DNA of 64,000 nt, from NCBI RefSeq assembly GCF_029433095.1, contig NZ_JARNTX010000001.1:806001-870000 (forward strand). The letters run 5' to 3'. The stretch is from Hymenobacter sp. YC55 (GTDB taxonomy: Bacteria > Bacteroidota > Bacteroidia > Cytophagales > Hymenobacteraceae). A program made the position numbers and the translations under genes. The notes beneath the pieces are model-generated. The model saw only the letters and a program-made list of their open reading frames with translations, did no database searches and had not been told where the DNA came from. How positions within the stretch are numbered: position 1 is the first letter of the stretch; each line of letters starts with the position of its first letter. This document shows positions 28,185 through 37,633 of the stretch, in pieces.

Positions 28185-29522
28185 ATGTCCACCGGCTCCC
28201 TCTTCGATTCCGACCCTACACCTGCTTCCAATCTGCGCCCCAAAGCCGACGATACGGCTCCGCTCGCCGAGCGCCGGCGGCCCCGCACCCTCGACGAGTA
28301 CGCCGGCCAGCAACACCTAATTGGTCCGGAGGGCGTGCTGCGCCGTTACCTGAACGCCGGCCGCCTGCCAAGTCTGATTCTATGGGGCCCGCCGGGCGTT
28401 GGCAAAACCACGTTGGCGCACTTGCTGGCCGAGGAGTTGCACAAGCCATTCGTGGCGTTGAGCGCCATCAATGCCGGCGTGAAGGACGTGCGGGATGTTA
28501 TTGATCGGGCTAAAAAGCAGCGTGGTACCATCTTGTTTATCGATGAAATTCACCGTTTCAGCAAGAGCCAGCAAGATGCGCTGCTCGGGGCTGTAGAGCA
28601 AGGCATTGTCACGCTGATAGGGGCTACCACCGAAAACCCCTCGTTCGAGGTGATTCCGGCTGTGCTAAGCCGAGCGCAGGTGTACGTGCTGGAGCCCTTG
28701 AGCAAAGAAGTGCTAACCGACCTCGTCGATAAGGCGCTGGCCGAAGACGAACAGCTCAAGCAGAAAAACGTGCGCATAGCCGAGTACGGCGCCCTGCTCA
28801 CCATCTCGGGCGGCGACGCCCGCAAGCTGCTCAACCTGCTCGAAATAGTAGTAGAGTCCAGCCGCCCCGACCCGAAAACCCACGAAATCATTATTACCGA
28901 TGAAGTGGTGCAGCAACTGGCGCAGCAGCACTTAGCGCGCTACGACAAAGGCGGCGAAATGCACTACGATGTTATTTCGGCCTTTATTAAGAGCATCCGC
29001 GGCTCCGACCCCAATGCCGCGCTGTACTACTTGGCCGTGATGCTGGAAGGCGGCGAGGATCCGAAGTTCATTGCTCGGCGCTTGCTTATTCTGGCCTCCG
29101 AGGACGTGGGCATGGCCAACCCCAACGCCCTGATGCTAGCCAATAGCTGCTTCCAGGCCGTCACGGTGATTGGTATGCCAGAGGGCGACATTATTCTGGG
29201 GCAGACGGTGGTGTATCTGGCCACTTCGCCCAAGAGCAACGCCAGCTACAAGGCCATCCGGGAGGCGCGGGCGCTAGTGCGGCAGCAAGGTGTGCAACCA
29301 GTCCCGATTCCGCTGCGCAACGCGCCCACCAAACTCATGAAAGACCTCGGCTACGGCGGTCAGTATCAGTATTCGCACGACTATCCCGGCAACTTCGCCT
29401 ACCAAGAGTTCATGCCCGAGCAACTCAGTGGCACCACATTCTACCATCCCGGCCACAACCCCGCTGAAACGAAGATTCAGGACCGCCTGCGCCAGTTGTG
29501 GGGCGAGAAGTACGGGTATTAA
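28185..29522 (+). CDS. rarA: Replication-associated recombination protein RarA (MgsA), AAA+ ATPase
   Basis: A 445-residue clamp-loader-like AAA+ ATPase that acts at stalled replication forks. Walker A GPPGVGKT at 68-75; Walker B ILFIDEIHRF; sensor-1 GATTENPSFE; then the lid and the C-terminal tetramerisation domain (RRLLILASEDVGMANP, HDYPGNFAYQEFMPEQL). The length matches RarA and is longer than RuvB. An N-terminal LFDSD segment resembles a sliding-clamp-binding motif, as seen in other RarA proteins. No adjacent partner gene is obvious. Confidence 0.95.
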   Translation: MSTGSLFDSDPTPASNLRPKADDTAPLAERRRPRTLDEYAGQQHLIGPEGVLRRYLNAGRLPSLILWGPPGVGKTTLAHLLAEELHKPFVALSAINAGVKDVRDVIDRAKKQRGTILFIDEIHRFSKSQQDALLGAVEQGIVTLIGATTENPSFEVIPAVLSRAQVYVLEPLSKEVLTDLVDKALAEDEQLKQKNVRIAEYGALLTISGGDARKLLNLLEIVVESSRPDPKTHEIIITDEVVQQLAQQHLARYDKGGEMHYDVISAFIKSIRGSDPNAALYYLAVMLEGGEDPKFIARRLLILASEDVGMANPNALMLANSCFQAVTVIGMPEGDIILGQTVVYLATSPKSNASYKAIREARALVRQQGVQPVPIPLRNAPTKLMKDLGYGGQYQYSHDYPGNFAYQEFMPEQLSGTTFYHPGHNPAETKIQDRLRQLWGEKYGY

Positions 29523-29795
29523 TAGCTAGAAAGTTGCCTCTAAACTAGCCTGCCAAGAACCCGCAGACCTTTTTGCAGCTTACTTGTAATGAGGAAAACA
29601 CTTCGGCGATAGATGCTTCAATCAATAGGCGTCAGGTCAAGCCGGGCGTCCTGAAATTTCGCTTGGCTACTCACTAGTTCAGGCGGCCCGAATGAATAAC
29701 TTGCTCGCCAGTGTTGTTCCAGTAAAGGCAAATGCAACCTGCTACGTCTGCCTTTGCGTCATTCGCTTTCCATCAGTTAATCTGTTCTTTTTTTC

Positions 29796-31550
29796 ATGCG
29801 ACAATTCTTTAAGTACGTGCTGGCCACCATCACCGGCATTTTCATATTAGGCCTGCTTGGGTTGGTGTTGCTGGTGGGCTTTGTAGCCGCGCTGGCTTCC
29901 TCCGACAAGGAAGTGACCGTAGCAAGCGACTCGGTGCTGGAACTGAAGCTCGACCGGCCCATTGCCGAGCGCGAAAGCCGTGATTCCTTCGGTTCCGCGT
30001 TCAGCAACCAAGCCGACAACATTGGGTTAGACCAACTCAAAGCCACTATCCGCCGGGCCAAGGCCGATGGCGACATCAAAGGCATTTTCCTGAACGTGGA
30101 GTTGGTGCAGGCCGGCATGGCGTCGCTGGAGGAAGTGCGCGACGCGCTAATCGACTTCAAGAAGTCGGGCAAGTTCATTGTGGCGTATGCCGATGCCGCG
30201 TCCGAGAAAAGCTACTACCTGACTTCCGTAGCCAACCGCATCTATCTCAATCCGCAGGGCACACTGGAGTTCAATGGCCTGAGCTCGGAGACGATGTACT
30301 ACAAAAACCTGTTCGACAAGGCCGGTATTCAGCCACAGATCTTCCGGGTTGGTTCGTTTAAAAGCGCTGTAGAGCCGTTTTTCCGCGAGAATATGTCCGA
30401 CTCGGCCCGCCTGCAAACTTCGTCGTTCCTGAATTCCATCAACAATTTCACGCTCGGCAATGTGGCCACGGCCCGTAAGATTGCGCCCGCACGTCTCAAG
30501 GTCATTTCCGATTCCATGCTCGTGCACAACGCCGACGATGCCAAGCGTCTCGGCCTCGTCACACACCTCGGCTACTACGACCAAGCCCTCGACTACATGA
30601 AAGGCAAGCTCGGCGTGGAAAAAGACGACAAGCTCAGCCTCGTAAACCTCGGCGACTACAGCCAAACCGACGATGAAGAGAACAGCAGCAGCAACCGCAT
30701 TGCCGTGGTGTATGCCGATGGCGACATCGTGACCGGCAAGGGCGGCAACGACAACATCGGTAGCACCCGTTTCGCGGAAGCCATCCGCAAAGCCCGCCTC
30801 GACGATAAGGTGAAGGCCGTAGTGCTACGTGTAAACTCGCCCGGCGGCTCCTCGTTGGCTTCCGACATTATCTACCGCGAGGTGATGCTCACCAAGAAGG
30901 TGAAGCCCATTGTGTGCTCGATGTCGGATGTGGCGGCTAGTGGCGGCTACTTCATTGCCATGGGCTGCGACACCATTGTGGCGCACCCGAATACCATTAC
31001 GGGCAGCATTGGCGTGTTTGGCGTGTTGCCCAACATCGAGCCGCTGCTACGCGACAAGCTAGGCATCACTACAGACCGCGTAACAACCGGCAAGTTCTCG
31101 GACTTCCCCACCGTGACGCGGGCCCTCACGCCTTTCGAGAAAACGCAGTTCCAAAACGAAATCAACCGCATCTACGCCGACTTCACCACCAAAGCGGCCC
31201 AAGGCCGTCACATGCCGGTTGAGCGTTTGCGCGGCTATGCTTCTGGCCGGGTATGGTCGGGTTCGGAAGCTAAGGCCCGGGGCTTGGTTGACGTGCTAGG
31301 TTCGTACGACGATGCTTTGCGCATTGCGGCTCGCCGGGCTAAGCTCAAGGAAGGCGACTACCGCATCCAGAAGCTGCCGCGCCAGAAAACCTTCGCCGAA
31401 TCTATCTTCAGCGGCTTCAGTGAAGAAGCCAAGCTGCGCCTCGTGAAGGAAGAAATGGGTCCGATGTACCCCGTGTATCAGCAGTACAAAAAGCTCTCGG
31501 AAATGAAAGGCGCCCAAATGCGCATGCCGTTCGAGGTTAACATTCAGTAA
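29796..31550 (+). CDS. sppA: Signal peptide peptidase SppA, 67-kDa type
   Basis: A 584-residue membrane-anchored S49 serine protease that degrades cleaved signal peptides. One N-terminal transmembrane helix (about 5-32) is followed by two S49 domains. The Ser/Lys dyad is split between them: Lys189 in VGSFKSAVEP (first domain) and Ser382 in SDVAASGGYF (second). This is the duplicated form known from E. coli SppA, rather than the short single-domain form. The start MRQFFKYVLATITG is the only sensible one. An inverted repeat follows before the next gene. Confidence 0.95.
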   Translation: MRQFFKYVLATITGIFILGLLGLVLLVGFVAALASSDKEVTVASDSVLELKLDRPIAERESRDSFGSAFSNQADNIGLDQLKATIRRAKADGDIKGIFLNVELVQAGMASLEEVRDALIDFKKSGKFIVAYADAASEKSYYLTSVANRIYLNPQGTLEFNGLSSETMYYKNLFDKAGIQPQIFRVGSFKSAVEPFFRENMSDSARLQTSSFLNSINNFTLGNVATARKIAPARLKVISDSMLVHNADDAKRLGLVTHLGYYDQALDYMKGKLGVEKDDKLSLVNLGDYSQTDDEENSSSNRIAVVYADGDIVTGKGGNDNIGSTRFAEAIRKARLDDKVKAVVLRVNSPGGSSLASDIIYREVMLTKKVKPIVCSMSDVAASGGYFIAMGCDTIVAHPNTITGSIGVFGVLPNIEPLLRDKLGITTDRVTTGKFSDFPTVTRALTPFEKTQFQNEINRIYADFTTKAAQGRHMPVERLRGYASGRVWSGSEAKARGLVDVLGSYDDALRIAARRAKLKEGDYRIQKLPRQKTFAESIFSGFSEEAKLRLVKEEMGPMYPVYQQYKKLSEMKGAQMRMPFEVNIQ

Positions 31551-31568
31551 CACATCAGTAAAAAACCG

Positions 31569-31674
31569 GTTGTCATCCTGAGCTTGCGAAGGATCTTATG
31601 CCATCAGTACGAATAGTCGTTTCAACGATTTCGCGCTGCGGGCAGAAGGTCCTTCGCAAGCTCAGGATGACAAC
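31569..31674. repeat. 29-bp inverted repeat, second version of the intergenic repeat superfamily
   Basis: The left arm 31569-31597 (begins GTTGTCATCCTGAGCTTGCG) and right arm 31646-31674 are reverse complements with one mismatch, separated by 48 bases. It differs from the GTCATGCTGAGC version by coordinated changes in its internal stem (ATCCT/AGGAT). It lies between sppA and the phosphorylase gene. Confidence 0.9.
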
Positions 31675-31710
31675 TTTTATTGTTTAAAGCTTAACAAGAG
31701 AGCCGATTAC

Positions 31711-32529
31711 ATGCAGCAACTTCACCAAGCCGCCGACTACCTCCGCCAACGCCTTCATGACTTCACGCCTGAGTTTGGCATCATCCTCGGTACCGGCCTT
31801 GGGGCCTTGGTCAAGGATCTGACCATCCACCACACGTTTCCTTACGCCGAGATTCCCAACTTCCCGGTTTCGACGGTGGAAAGCCACTCGGGTAACCTGC
31901 TGGCCGCCGAGCTGGCCGGGCGGAAGGTGCTGGTGATGCAGGGCCGTTTTCATTACTACGAAGGCTACAGCATGGAGCAAGTGGTGCTGCCGGTCCGCGT
32001 GATGAAGCTGCTGGGTATCCGGAAGCTGTTTGTCAGCAACGCCGCTGGTGGCTTGCACCCCGACATGGAGTACTCGGATTTGATGCTGCTCGAAGACCAC
32101 ATCAACCTGCAGCCCACCAACCCACTAGTCGGCAAAAACCTCGACGAGCTAGGCCCCCGCTTCCCCGACATGCTAGAGCCCTACGATGCTACCCTGCTGC
32201 AACAAGCCGAGGAAGCCGCCCGTACCCTCGGCTTCGCCGATAAAGTGCGGCGCGGTGTGTACGCCAGCCTGCCCGGGCCCATGCTCGAAACGCCCGCCGA
32301 ATACCGCTACCTGCGCACCATCGGCGCCGACGCGGTGGGCATGAGCACGGTGCCCGAAGTTATTGCGGCAGTGCATATGGGTTTGCCCGTGCTGGCTATT
32401 TCCGTTGTTACTGACTTATGCTCGCCTGGCAAGCTCAAGCGCGTGGCTATAGCCGATATCCTGCGCGTAGCCGCCGATGCTGAGCCCCGCCTTACCGCCT
32501 TGCTACGAGCCGTAATCCAGATGCAGTAA
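31711..32529 (+). CDS. punA: Purine nucleoside phosphorylase, trimeric (PNP family 2)
   Basis: A 272-residue enzyme that phosphorolyses inosine and guanosine in purine salvage. The phosphate-binding GTGLG at 27-31, ESHSGN (His59), the QGRFHYYEG segment (78-86), the VSNAAGGL block and the base-binding GADAVGMSTVPEV are all present. The length and motifs point to the trimeric eukaryote-like class and not hexameric DeoD. Followed by a strong terminator shared with the convergent DUF4249 gene. Confidence 0.94.
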   Translation: MQQLHQAADYLRQRLHDFTPEFGIILGTGLGALVKDLTIHHTFPYAEIPNFPVSTVESHSGNLLAAELAGRKVLVMQGRFHYYEGYSMEQVVLPVRVMKLLGIRKLFVSNAAGGLHPDMEYSDLMLLEDHINLQPTNPLVGKNLDELGPRFPDMLEPYDATLLQQAEEAARTLGFADKVRRGVYASLPGPMLETPAEYRYLRTIGADAVGMSTVPEVIAAVHMGLPVLAISVVTDLCSPGKLKRVAIADILRVAADAEPRLTALLRAVIQMQ

Positions 32530-32565
32530 GGATACTTACTGCCGCACCTGCGTACCAGAGGCACC

Positions 32566-32607
32566 AACAGAAAAGCCCGTTCCAAAGTTGGAAAGGGCTT
32601 TTCTGTT
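32566..32607. terminator. Rho-independent terminator, bidirectional
   Basis: AACAGAAAAGCCC (32566-32578) and GGGCTTTTCTGTT (32595-32607) pair perfectly. An internal TTCCAA/TTGGAA stem is stacked on top. Confidence 0.92.
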
Positions 32608-32672
32608 GATGGACTATGCAAAGGCTGATATTTCCGCTATTCCTCTGAGTAGCCCGTAGCGCAGCTAAACAC

Positions 32673-33515
32673 TTATCGTATGTAGAGGCGTTTTCGCTCG
32701 TAGCTAAGCACCGTAAACACGCCAACGCCGCCTTCTACTGTGCTTTTTATGGCTGATGGCTGTGAGAATGGATTGCCGTTGGCGTTGCGCGCATCATTCA
32801 CCGACTGCCGAAATAAATAGTAGGGCCGGTCGAAGTGGTAGAGCGTTACGTACAGCCGGTCGCCGGGGTCGAAGATGTAGCTGGTGCCGAGCGTGAAGTT
32901 AGTGCCGTCGTTAAGGCGGTCGTCCACATCGTAATCGAGCACGGGGTCGTTGGAAATACTGTCGCGGTGGATTTGCAAGCGGTAGTAATTGCCCACACCC
33001 ACGGGGTCCTTGAAGTTGGTGAGCACGTAGGCTTCGCGGGACTCAGGCGGCAGGTCGTTGTATTTGTATTCCAGCGAATCGATGGGAATACGCGCGGGCA
33101 TGGTAGCCGTGCCCGTTACGTGACGCCCTTTGGTGTCGGTTACATCTAGCTTGAACGTGTCGCCGGGGCGGGCTATTATTCGGCGTAATCCTATATGCGT
33201 GAAGGCCTTGCCAGTAGTGGGGTCATAACCAGGGAAATACTGCAACTGCTGTACTTGCCCGTTGGCTAACGTGATGCGGACCTTAACGTCTTCGGGAATG
33301 ACGGGGTCGGGACTGGAAAGGTAGGGTACGGTTTCCGTCACCGTCAGGCGCGGGAGCTGCCCGTTTTCGAGGTAACACTCCACCACCAACTGTGCCGGCA
33401 GAACGGGCAAATCCACATCAATTTCCTTTTGTAAGTCGCAGCTGGTGAAGGGTGCCAACGCCAACAGCCACACTAGGCGCCAAGACAGTAAATGGTTTTT
33501 CTTGAAAATGGGCAT
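32673..33515 (-). CDS. DUF4249 lipoprotein paired with a TonB receptor
   Basis: A 280-residue protein with a lipoprotein signal (LALAPFTSC) followed by the DUF4249 start DLQKEIDVDLPVLPAQLVVECYL (split here at DLQKEIDVDLP and AQLVVECYL). DUF4249 proteins are predicted surface or periplasmic lipoproteins almost always encoded next to a TonB-dependent receptor, and are thought to assist uptake of an unknown substrate. Here it starts 48 bp after the stop of the receptor gene on the same strand, so the two form an operon. Confidence 0.88.
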   Translation of the reverse strand: MPIFKKNHLLSWRLVWLLALAPFTSCDLQKEIDVDLPVLPAQLVVECYLENGQLPRLTVTETVPYLSSPDPVIPEDVKVRITLANGQVQQLQYFPGYDPTTGKAFTHIGLRRIIARPGDTFKLDVTDTKGRHVTGTATMPARIPIDSLEYKYNDLPPESREAYVLTNFKDPVGVGNYYRLQIHRDSISNDPVLDYDVDDRLNDGTNFTLGTSYIFDPGDRLYVTLYHFDRPYYLFRQSVNDARNANGNPFSQPSAIKSTVEGGVGVFTVLSYERKRLYIR

Positions 33516-33563
33516 AAAAGCAAAAGCAGATAGCTAGGAGACTGTAGGCCGCGCCGTCCGGGG

Positions 33564-35912
33564 TTAGAACTTGAAATTGTAAGTCACGGCCGGAATGACG
33601 GGGAACAAAGACACCTGCCGGGCCCGATACCCCGTGACAGGAGCATCGTCGTCTTCCTTTATTTGGTCGAAATACACGAAGTAGGGGTTGCGGCGGTTGT
33701 AGGCGTTGTAAACACTGAACGTCACGTCGGACTCCCGGAACCAGCGGTTGGGCTTCATGCGCCAAACCACGCCTAGGTCCAGCCGATTGTAAGAGGCCAG
33801 GCGAAAGGAGTTACGGTCGGGGTAGATGGGTACTGCCGCGGTTTCGCCCCCAAACACGTCTTGCACCGCAAAGCGGCCCGAGGGTAGGGTAGTGGCGTTG
33901 CCGGTAGTGTACACAAACGAGCCCGTCAGGTTAACCCGCTCGCTAAGCTGGTGCAGGATAACGGCCGTTATGTTGTGCCGCCGGTCATAGTTGGGGTAGA
34001 ACGTCCGGCCTCCGTTGATGCCGCTGGTTTCGCGCTGCGGCGGAAACTTGCGCTTGCTCCACGACAACGTGTAGCCGAGCCAGCCCGTGGTGCGGCCGGT
34101 TTTCTTTTCCAGATACAGCTCGTTGCCGTAGGCCCAACCTTTGCCGAACAGGAATTCTGTATCCAGGTCCGGATTCACAAACAGCTGGGCGCCGTCCTTG
34201 AAGTCCACTTGGTTTTGCGCCCACTTGTAGTACACCTCATCGGTCAGCAAGTACTTGCCGTCGCCGAGCAGAAAGCTGATGCCCGTGGCCACTTGCTGCG
34301 AGCGTTGGGGCTTTACCGAGAGGCGGGAGGGATACCAAATGTCAGTCGGCAGCGTGGCCCCGGAGTTCGTGACCAAGTGCACGTACTGGTACATGAGGGC
34401 GTAACTAGCTTTCAGCGAGGTTTTGGGCGTGAGGGAATACCGTGCCGACCCCCGGGGTTCGATACCGCCATAGGATTGGGCACCGCTTTGAAAGCCGGTC
34501 AGCCGCAGGCCGTACTCGAACTGCCACTTGTCGGTGGGCTTGAAGTTGTCGGAGGCATACACGGCCGCTTCTTGTCCGCGGTAGTTCACATCAGAGCCGA
34601 TGTTGAGGCGGCCGTCGCCGGAGCCGGCTTGCAGACGGCCCACCCCGAACTGGTGCGTAGTGGCTTGCACCCCAAACTTGAGGGCGTGCTTGCTATTGGG
34701 AGCATAGTCGAGGTCGGTGCGGACGGAATAGTCGCGAATGTCAGAGGCCAGGTTGAAGCTGAACTGGTCTAGCTTGTTAGTTACGTCGTACTTGTAGTCG
34801 GTGAGGGAGACGGTGGTATTGAGGTAAAGCCGCTTATTAAACACGTGGTTCCAGCGGACCGCCCCCACCGAATTACCCCAGGTGAAATTAAAGTCGAACC
34901 CTCCCTGCGAGGCAAAGCCGAAGACGTCGCGCCCGTAGTACCCACTCAAAAACACCTGGTCCTTAGGGCCGAGCGTGTAGTTGGCCTTGGCGTTGAAATC
35001 GTAGAAGTAGTAGTCGGGAATGGGGTTGTACTCGGGGTCGTCGTCGTTGAGGCTGTTGATTTTGCGCGTGAAGACGTCGAAATACGTGCGGCGACCCGAA
35101 ATGATGAACGAGCCCTTGTCTTTCACTATCGGCCCCTCCACAGTCAGGCGCGACGAAATCAACCCCAGGCCACCACTAACACCTATCTTTTCCTTGTTGC
35201 CTTCGCGCAGCTTTACATCTATCACCGACGACAAACGCCCACCATATTGAGCCGGGAACCCGCCCTTATACAAGTCCACACTGGCAACGGCATCGGGGTT
35301 GAACACCGAAAACAAACCAAATAAATGGCTCGGGTTGTACACCAGGGCATCGTCAACGAGCACCAGATTTTGGTCGCTGGAGCCCCCGCGCACAAACAGG
35401 CCGCTGGTACCTTCACCGCCGTTTTGCACGCCTGGCTTGAGTTGCAAGGTTTTCAGAATGTCAACTTCGCCAAACAATGCCGGTAGCAACTTAGCTTCTT
35501 TGGCTGAAAGGCGCTCCACGCTCATTTGAGTGGTTTGCAGCTTTTGCTCTAGCGTGCCAGAGCCTTCTACCACCACTTCATTCAGCGTGTTGGTTGATTC
35601 CGACAAGCTAAACGACACCTTCTGGTCGCGCGTGAGGTTCAGCTCCCGCGTTTGGTTTTGGTAACCGATAAAAGAAACAACCACCTCATACCGGCCCGCG
35701 GGCAATACCAGCGTGTAAAAGCCTGCCCCATCAGTGGTAACGCCGGTGCCAAGTGCGGGTACCGTAACGGAGGCTCCGGGCAAAACCTCCCGGCTGCTGC
35801 CGGCTCGTACGAAGCCGCTCAATTTATAACCACCCGCCGACTGAGCCGAAACCGGGGAAATAAGCAGAAGATTGAAAAACCCAAGAACTAGTAGTAGAAA
35901 AGGAAACCGCAT
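33564..35912 (-). CDS. TonB-dependent receptor with carboxypeptidase-regulatory-like N-domain
   Basis: A 782-residue outer-membrane receptor. Signal peptide 1-24 (ends PVSAQ); CarboxypepD_reg-like domain about 28-115 (GYKLSGFVRAGSSREVLPGASV...); plug domain about 130-250 with LFVRGGSSDQNLVLVDDA; then a large beta-barrel ending in the aromatic VTYNFKF. It takes up an unidentified substrate using proton-motive force via TonB. It forms an operon with the DUF4249 gene. A TACCTTTG element lies 27 bp upstream of the ATG on this strand. Confidence 0.92.
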   Translation of the reverse strand: MRFPFLLLVLGFFNLLLISPVSAQSAGGYKLSGFVRAGSSREVLPGASVTVPALGTGVTTDGAGFYTLVLPAGRYEVVVSFIGYQNQTRELNLTRDQKVSFSLSESTNTLNEVVVEGSGTLEQKLQTTQMSVERLSAKEAKLLPALFGEVDILKTLQLKPGVQNGGEGTSGLFVRGGSSDQNLVLVDDALVYNPSHLFGLFSVFNPDAVASVDLYKGGFPAQYGGRLSSVIDVKLREGNKEKIGVSGGLGLISSRLTVEGPIVKDKGSFIISGRRTYFDVFTRKINSLNDDDPEYNPIPDYYFYDFNAKANYTLGPKDQVFLSGYYGRDVFGFASQGGFDFNFTWGNSVGAVRWNHVFNKRLYLNTTVSLTDYKYDVTNKLDQFSFNLASDIRDYSVRTDLDYAPNSKHALKFGVQATTHQFGVGRLQAGSGDGRLNIGSDVNYRGQEAAVYASDNFKPTDKWQFEYGLRLTGFQSGAQSYGGIEPRGSARYSLTPKTSLKASYALMYQYVHLVTNSGATLPTDIWYPSRLSVKPQRSQQVATGISFLLGDGKYLLTDEVYYKWAQNQVDFKDGAQLFVNPDLDTEFLFGKGWAYGNELYLEKKTGRTTGWLGYTLSWSKRKFPPQRETSGINGGRTFYPNYDRRHNITAVILHQLSERVNLTGSFVYTTGNATTLPSGRFAVQDVFGGETAAVPIYPDRNSFRLASYNRLDLGVVWRMKPNRWFRESDVTFSVYNAYNRRNPYFVYFDQIKEDDDAPVTGYRARQVSLFPVIPAVTYNFKF

Positions 35913-35938
35913 CCGAGGAAAGTATGAGCCAGCGCCAG

Positions 35939-35946
35939 CAAAGGTA
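35939..35946 (-). promoter_or_regulatory. Candidate -7 element for the TonB receptor operon
   Basis: On the minus strand this reads TACCTTTG, matching TAnnTTTG, with the start codon 27 bp away. No good TTG is found at the expected -33 spacing. Confidence 0.4.
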
Positions 35947-36021
35947 GGCAGCGTAGTACCTAACGCCCTGCTTCACTGTATAGTTTGTAGCCCGGCTGTT
36001 CCTTTCCTCTTTTAGAAGCGC

Positions 36022-36330
36022 CTACCCTAAAAACGGTTGCACCACCTGGTTGAGCTGCGGCGCTGCCACTACGCCCGACTGCCGCCACACGGGTTGCCCT
36101 TTATGAAACAAAATCAGCGTTGGAATGCCCTGCACCCGAAACTGCTGGGCGGCTGCCGGATTACGGTCCACGTCTATTTTGATGATTTTGAGCTTGCCCT
36201 GGTGCTGGGCCGCTACTTGCTCGAGGATAGGCGCCATTGTTTTGCAAGGCCCGCACCAGTCGGCATAGAAGTCAACCAGCACCGGCATACCAGGGCTGTT
36301 GATGAGTTCGGAGAAAGATTTTTTAGGCAT
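36022..36330 (-). CDS. trxA: Thioredoxin
   Basis: A 102-residue single thioredoxin domain with the classical active site WCGPCK (Trp25 to Lys30), the cis-proline segment GIPTLILFHKG and no signal peptide, so it is cytoplasmic. It reduces protein disulfides with electrons from thioredoxin reductase. The length and motif are normal. It is a monocistronic minus-strand gene downstream of an unrelated secreted protein gene. Since Bacteroidota genomes usually carry several thioredoxins, the trxA symbol is by family. Confidence 0.93.
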   Translation of the reverse strand: MPKKSFSELINSPGMPVLVDFYADWCGPCKTMAPILEQVAAQHQGKLKIIKIDVDRNPAAAQQFRVQGIPTLILFHKGQPVWRQSGVVAAPQLNQVVQPFLG

Positions 36331-36507
36331 GATGAATAGCAGTTAGATGAATACAAACGAAAGCTCTGGTTCTTAGAACAAGGATTCCAGACAACAAGTC
36401 CAGAGGCTTCCTACTGAATCCTCTGTTGGCGAAACGCTACAACAGTAAGTAGGTACATACTACGAAACCACCCGAGCCCACGTTCCGAAACAACTAGGCC
36501 TTACCGC

Positions 36508-36536
36508 AAAAAGGCCCGATGCGTAAGCACCGGGCC
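36508..36536 (-). terminator. Rho-independent terminator of the secreted hypothetical gene
   Basis: On the minus strand GGCCCGGTGC pairs with GCATCGGGCC around a 4-base loop, followed by five T. It lies 24 bp after the stop at 36560. Confidence 0.88.
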
Positions 36537-36559
36537 AGTTGCTGAGTATAATTGCTGCA

Positions 36560-37015
36560 TTATTTCTTTTTATCGACCACTACAGTAGTGACGTCGTTAG
36601 CTGTTTGCGGGAACGAGAATTTTCCGCCAACCACTTTCTTGCCTCCTACCTGGCACTCCCAAACATAGGAGCCTGGCAGCGCGCGGGCAGCTTCGCCCGT
36701 ATCAGCTTTGAAATAGTCGGGCTCGGAAGGTTCGGATGGGAAAACCACGTCAATCCCGTTTTGGCCACCTCCAACTTCCTTCACTAGGATGTACGCTTTG
36801 CCGCTAGTGGTATTGGTGACAACGAACTTGGCCGAGTAAGCGCCTAAGGTGCCAAACTTATCCATCACGCCCAGTTTCATGAAGGCATCTGTAGAAACCA
36901 TCCAGGTTTGAGCTTTCGAATCAGTAGGTGACAGCACGATGCAAGCCAGCCCTAACCCGGCAACCCGTAGCAATGAGGTGAGGCGATTAGGAAAAACAAG
37001 AGTAGAAACGCCCAT
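36560..37015 (-). CDS. Secreted hypothetical protein
   Basis: A 151-residue protein with an N-terminal hydrophobic signal (about 15-36, ending DSKAQ) and a compact beta-rich domain containing AYSAKFVVTNTTSGKAYILVKE and PGSYVWECQVGGKKVVGGKFSF. The layout suggests a small immunoglobulin-like or periplasmic binding fold. I do not recognise the family and assign no function. It has its own terminator. Confidence 0.7.
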   Translation of the reverse strand: MGVSTLVFPNRLTSLLRVAGLGLACIVLSPTDSKAQTWMVSTDAFMKLGVMDKFGTLGAYSAKFVVTNTTSGKAYILVKEVGGGQNGIDVVFPSEPSEPDYFKADTGEAARALPGSYVWECQVGGKKVVGGKFSFPQTANDVTTVVVDKKK

Positions 37016-37217
37016 GAGTTAAACGATAAAGTGATAAGGCAAAAAAAGAAGAGAAAAGTGAAAAATTTAAGGTCGTATTCGATTAAACCGTTCGGGTCCA
37101 ACCAAATATAGGAGTATTTCGACATGGCTGGTAATGTAAGGTGCATTTTTTTCTCTACTTCCGAGAAACTACTATGTCAAGTCTAGATGTTTTCAACATG
37201 CTATTTATCATAGTCTT

Positions 37218-37550
37218 ATGCGGCGACGTTCGATTTATAATTCCCAATCTGAATTAATTGCCCCAATTGCTTCGGTCAGCGGCAACTGCTGCGCTTTGTG
37301 CGAGCGGGAAGTGCAGCAATTGTCGCGGCACCATCTGATACCACGCGAGGAAGGGGGGCGGCACGGTCCCACTGCTGACCTCTGCCAGCCCTGCCATAGT
37401 AGTGTGCACTTGCTGCTCGACAACAAGGAGCTGGCCCGCCAGTATCACACTATTGAAGCGTTGCGTGGCGCTGAGAAGCTGCAGAAATACCTGCACTGGA
37501 TACGCCGCAGCCGCGTAGAGCGCATTTCCAATCGGCGGGGAAACAAGTGA
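37218..37550 (+). CDS. HNH-type nuclease domain protein
   Basis: A 110-residue protein with a zinc-supported HNH (beta-beta-alpha metal) motif: Cys25-x2-Cys28, His38-His39 in SRHHLIP, Cys56-x2-Cys59 and His60 with His64 in CQPCHSSVH. The C-terminus is basic (WIRRSRVERISNRRGNK), fitting nucleic-acid binding. It stands alone, not next to restriction, phage or transposon genes, so its role (housekeeping or remnant) is unknown. Confidence 0.82.
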   Translation: MRRRSIYNSQSELIAPIASVSGNCCALCEREVQQLSRHHLIPREEGGRHGPTADLCQPCHSSVHLLLDNKELARQYHTIEALRGAEKLQKYLHWIRRSRVERISNRRGNK

Positions 37551-37591
37551 GTTTGGGAGGCAGCGAGAAGAGCTTAGTCATGCCGCTGGCT

Positions 37592-37599
37592 TAGCTTTG
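37592..37599 (+). promoter_or_regulatory. Candidate -7 element before the 350-residue unknown gene
   Basis: TAGCTTTG matches TAnnTTTG and lies 35 bp upstream of the GTG start. A -33 TTG at the usual spacing is absent. Confidence 0.45.
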
Positions 37600-37633
37600 C
37601 GGCCTAGCCAGTTTCCTCTTACATCTTCTTGCC

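Noticed and set aside
33951..34772. A 273-codon open frame opposite the TonB receptor gene
   Set aside because: Composition-driven antisense frame; the minus strand holds a clear full-length receptor.
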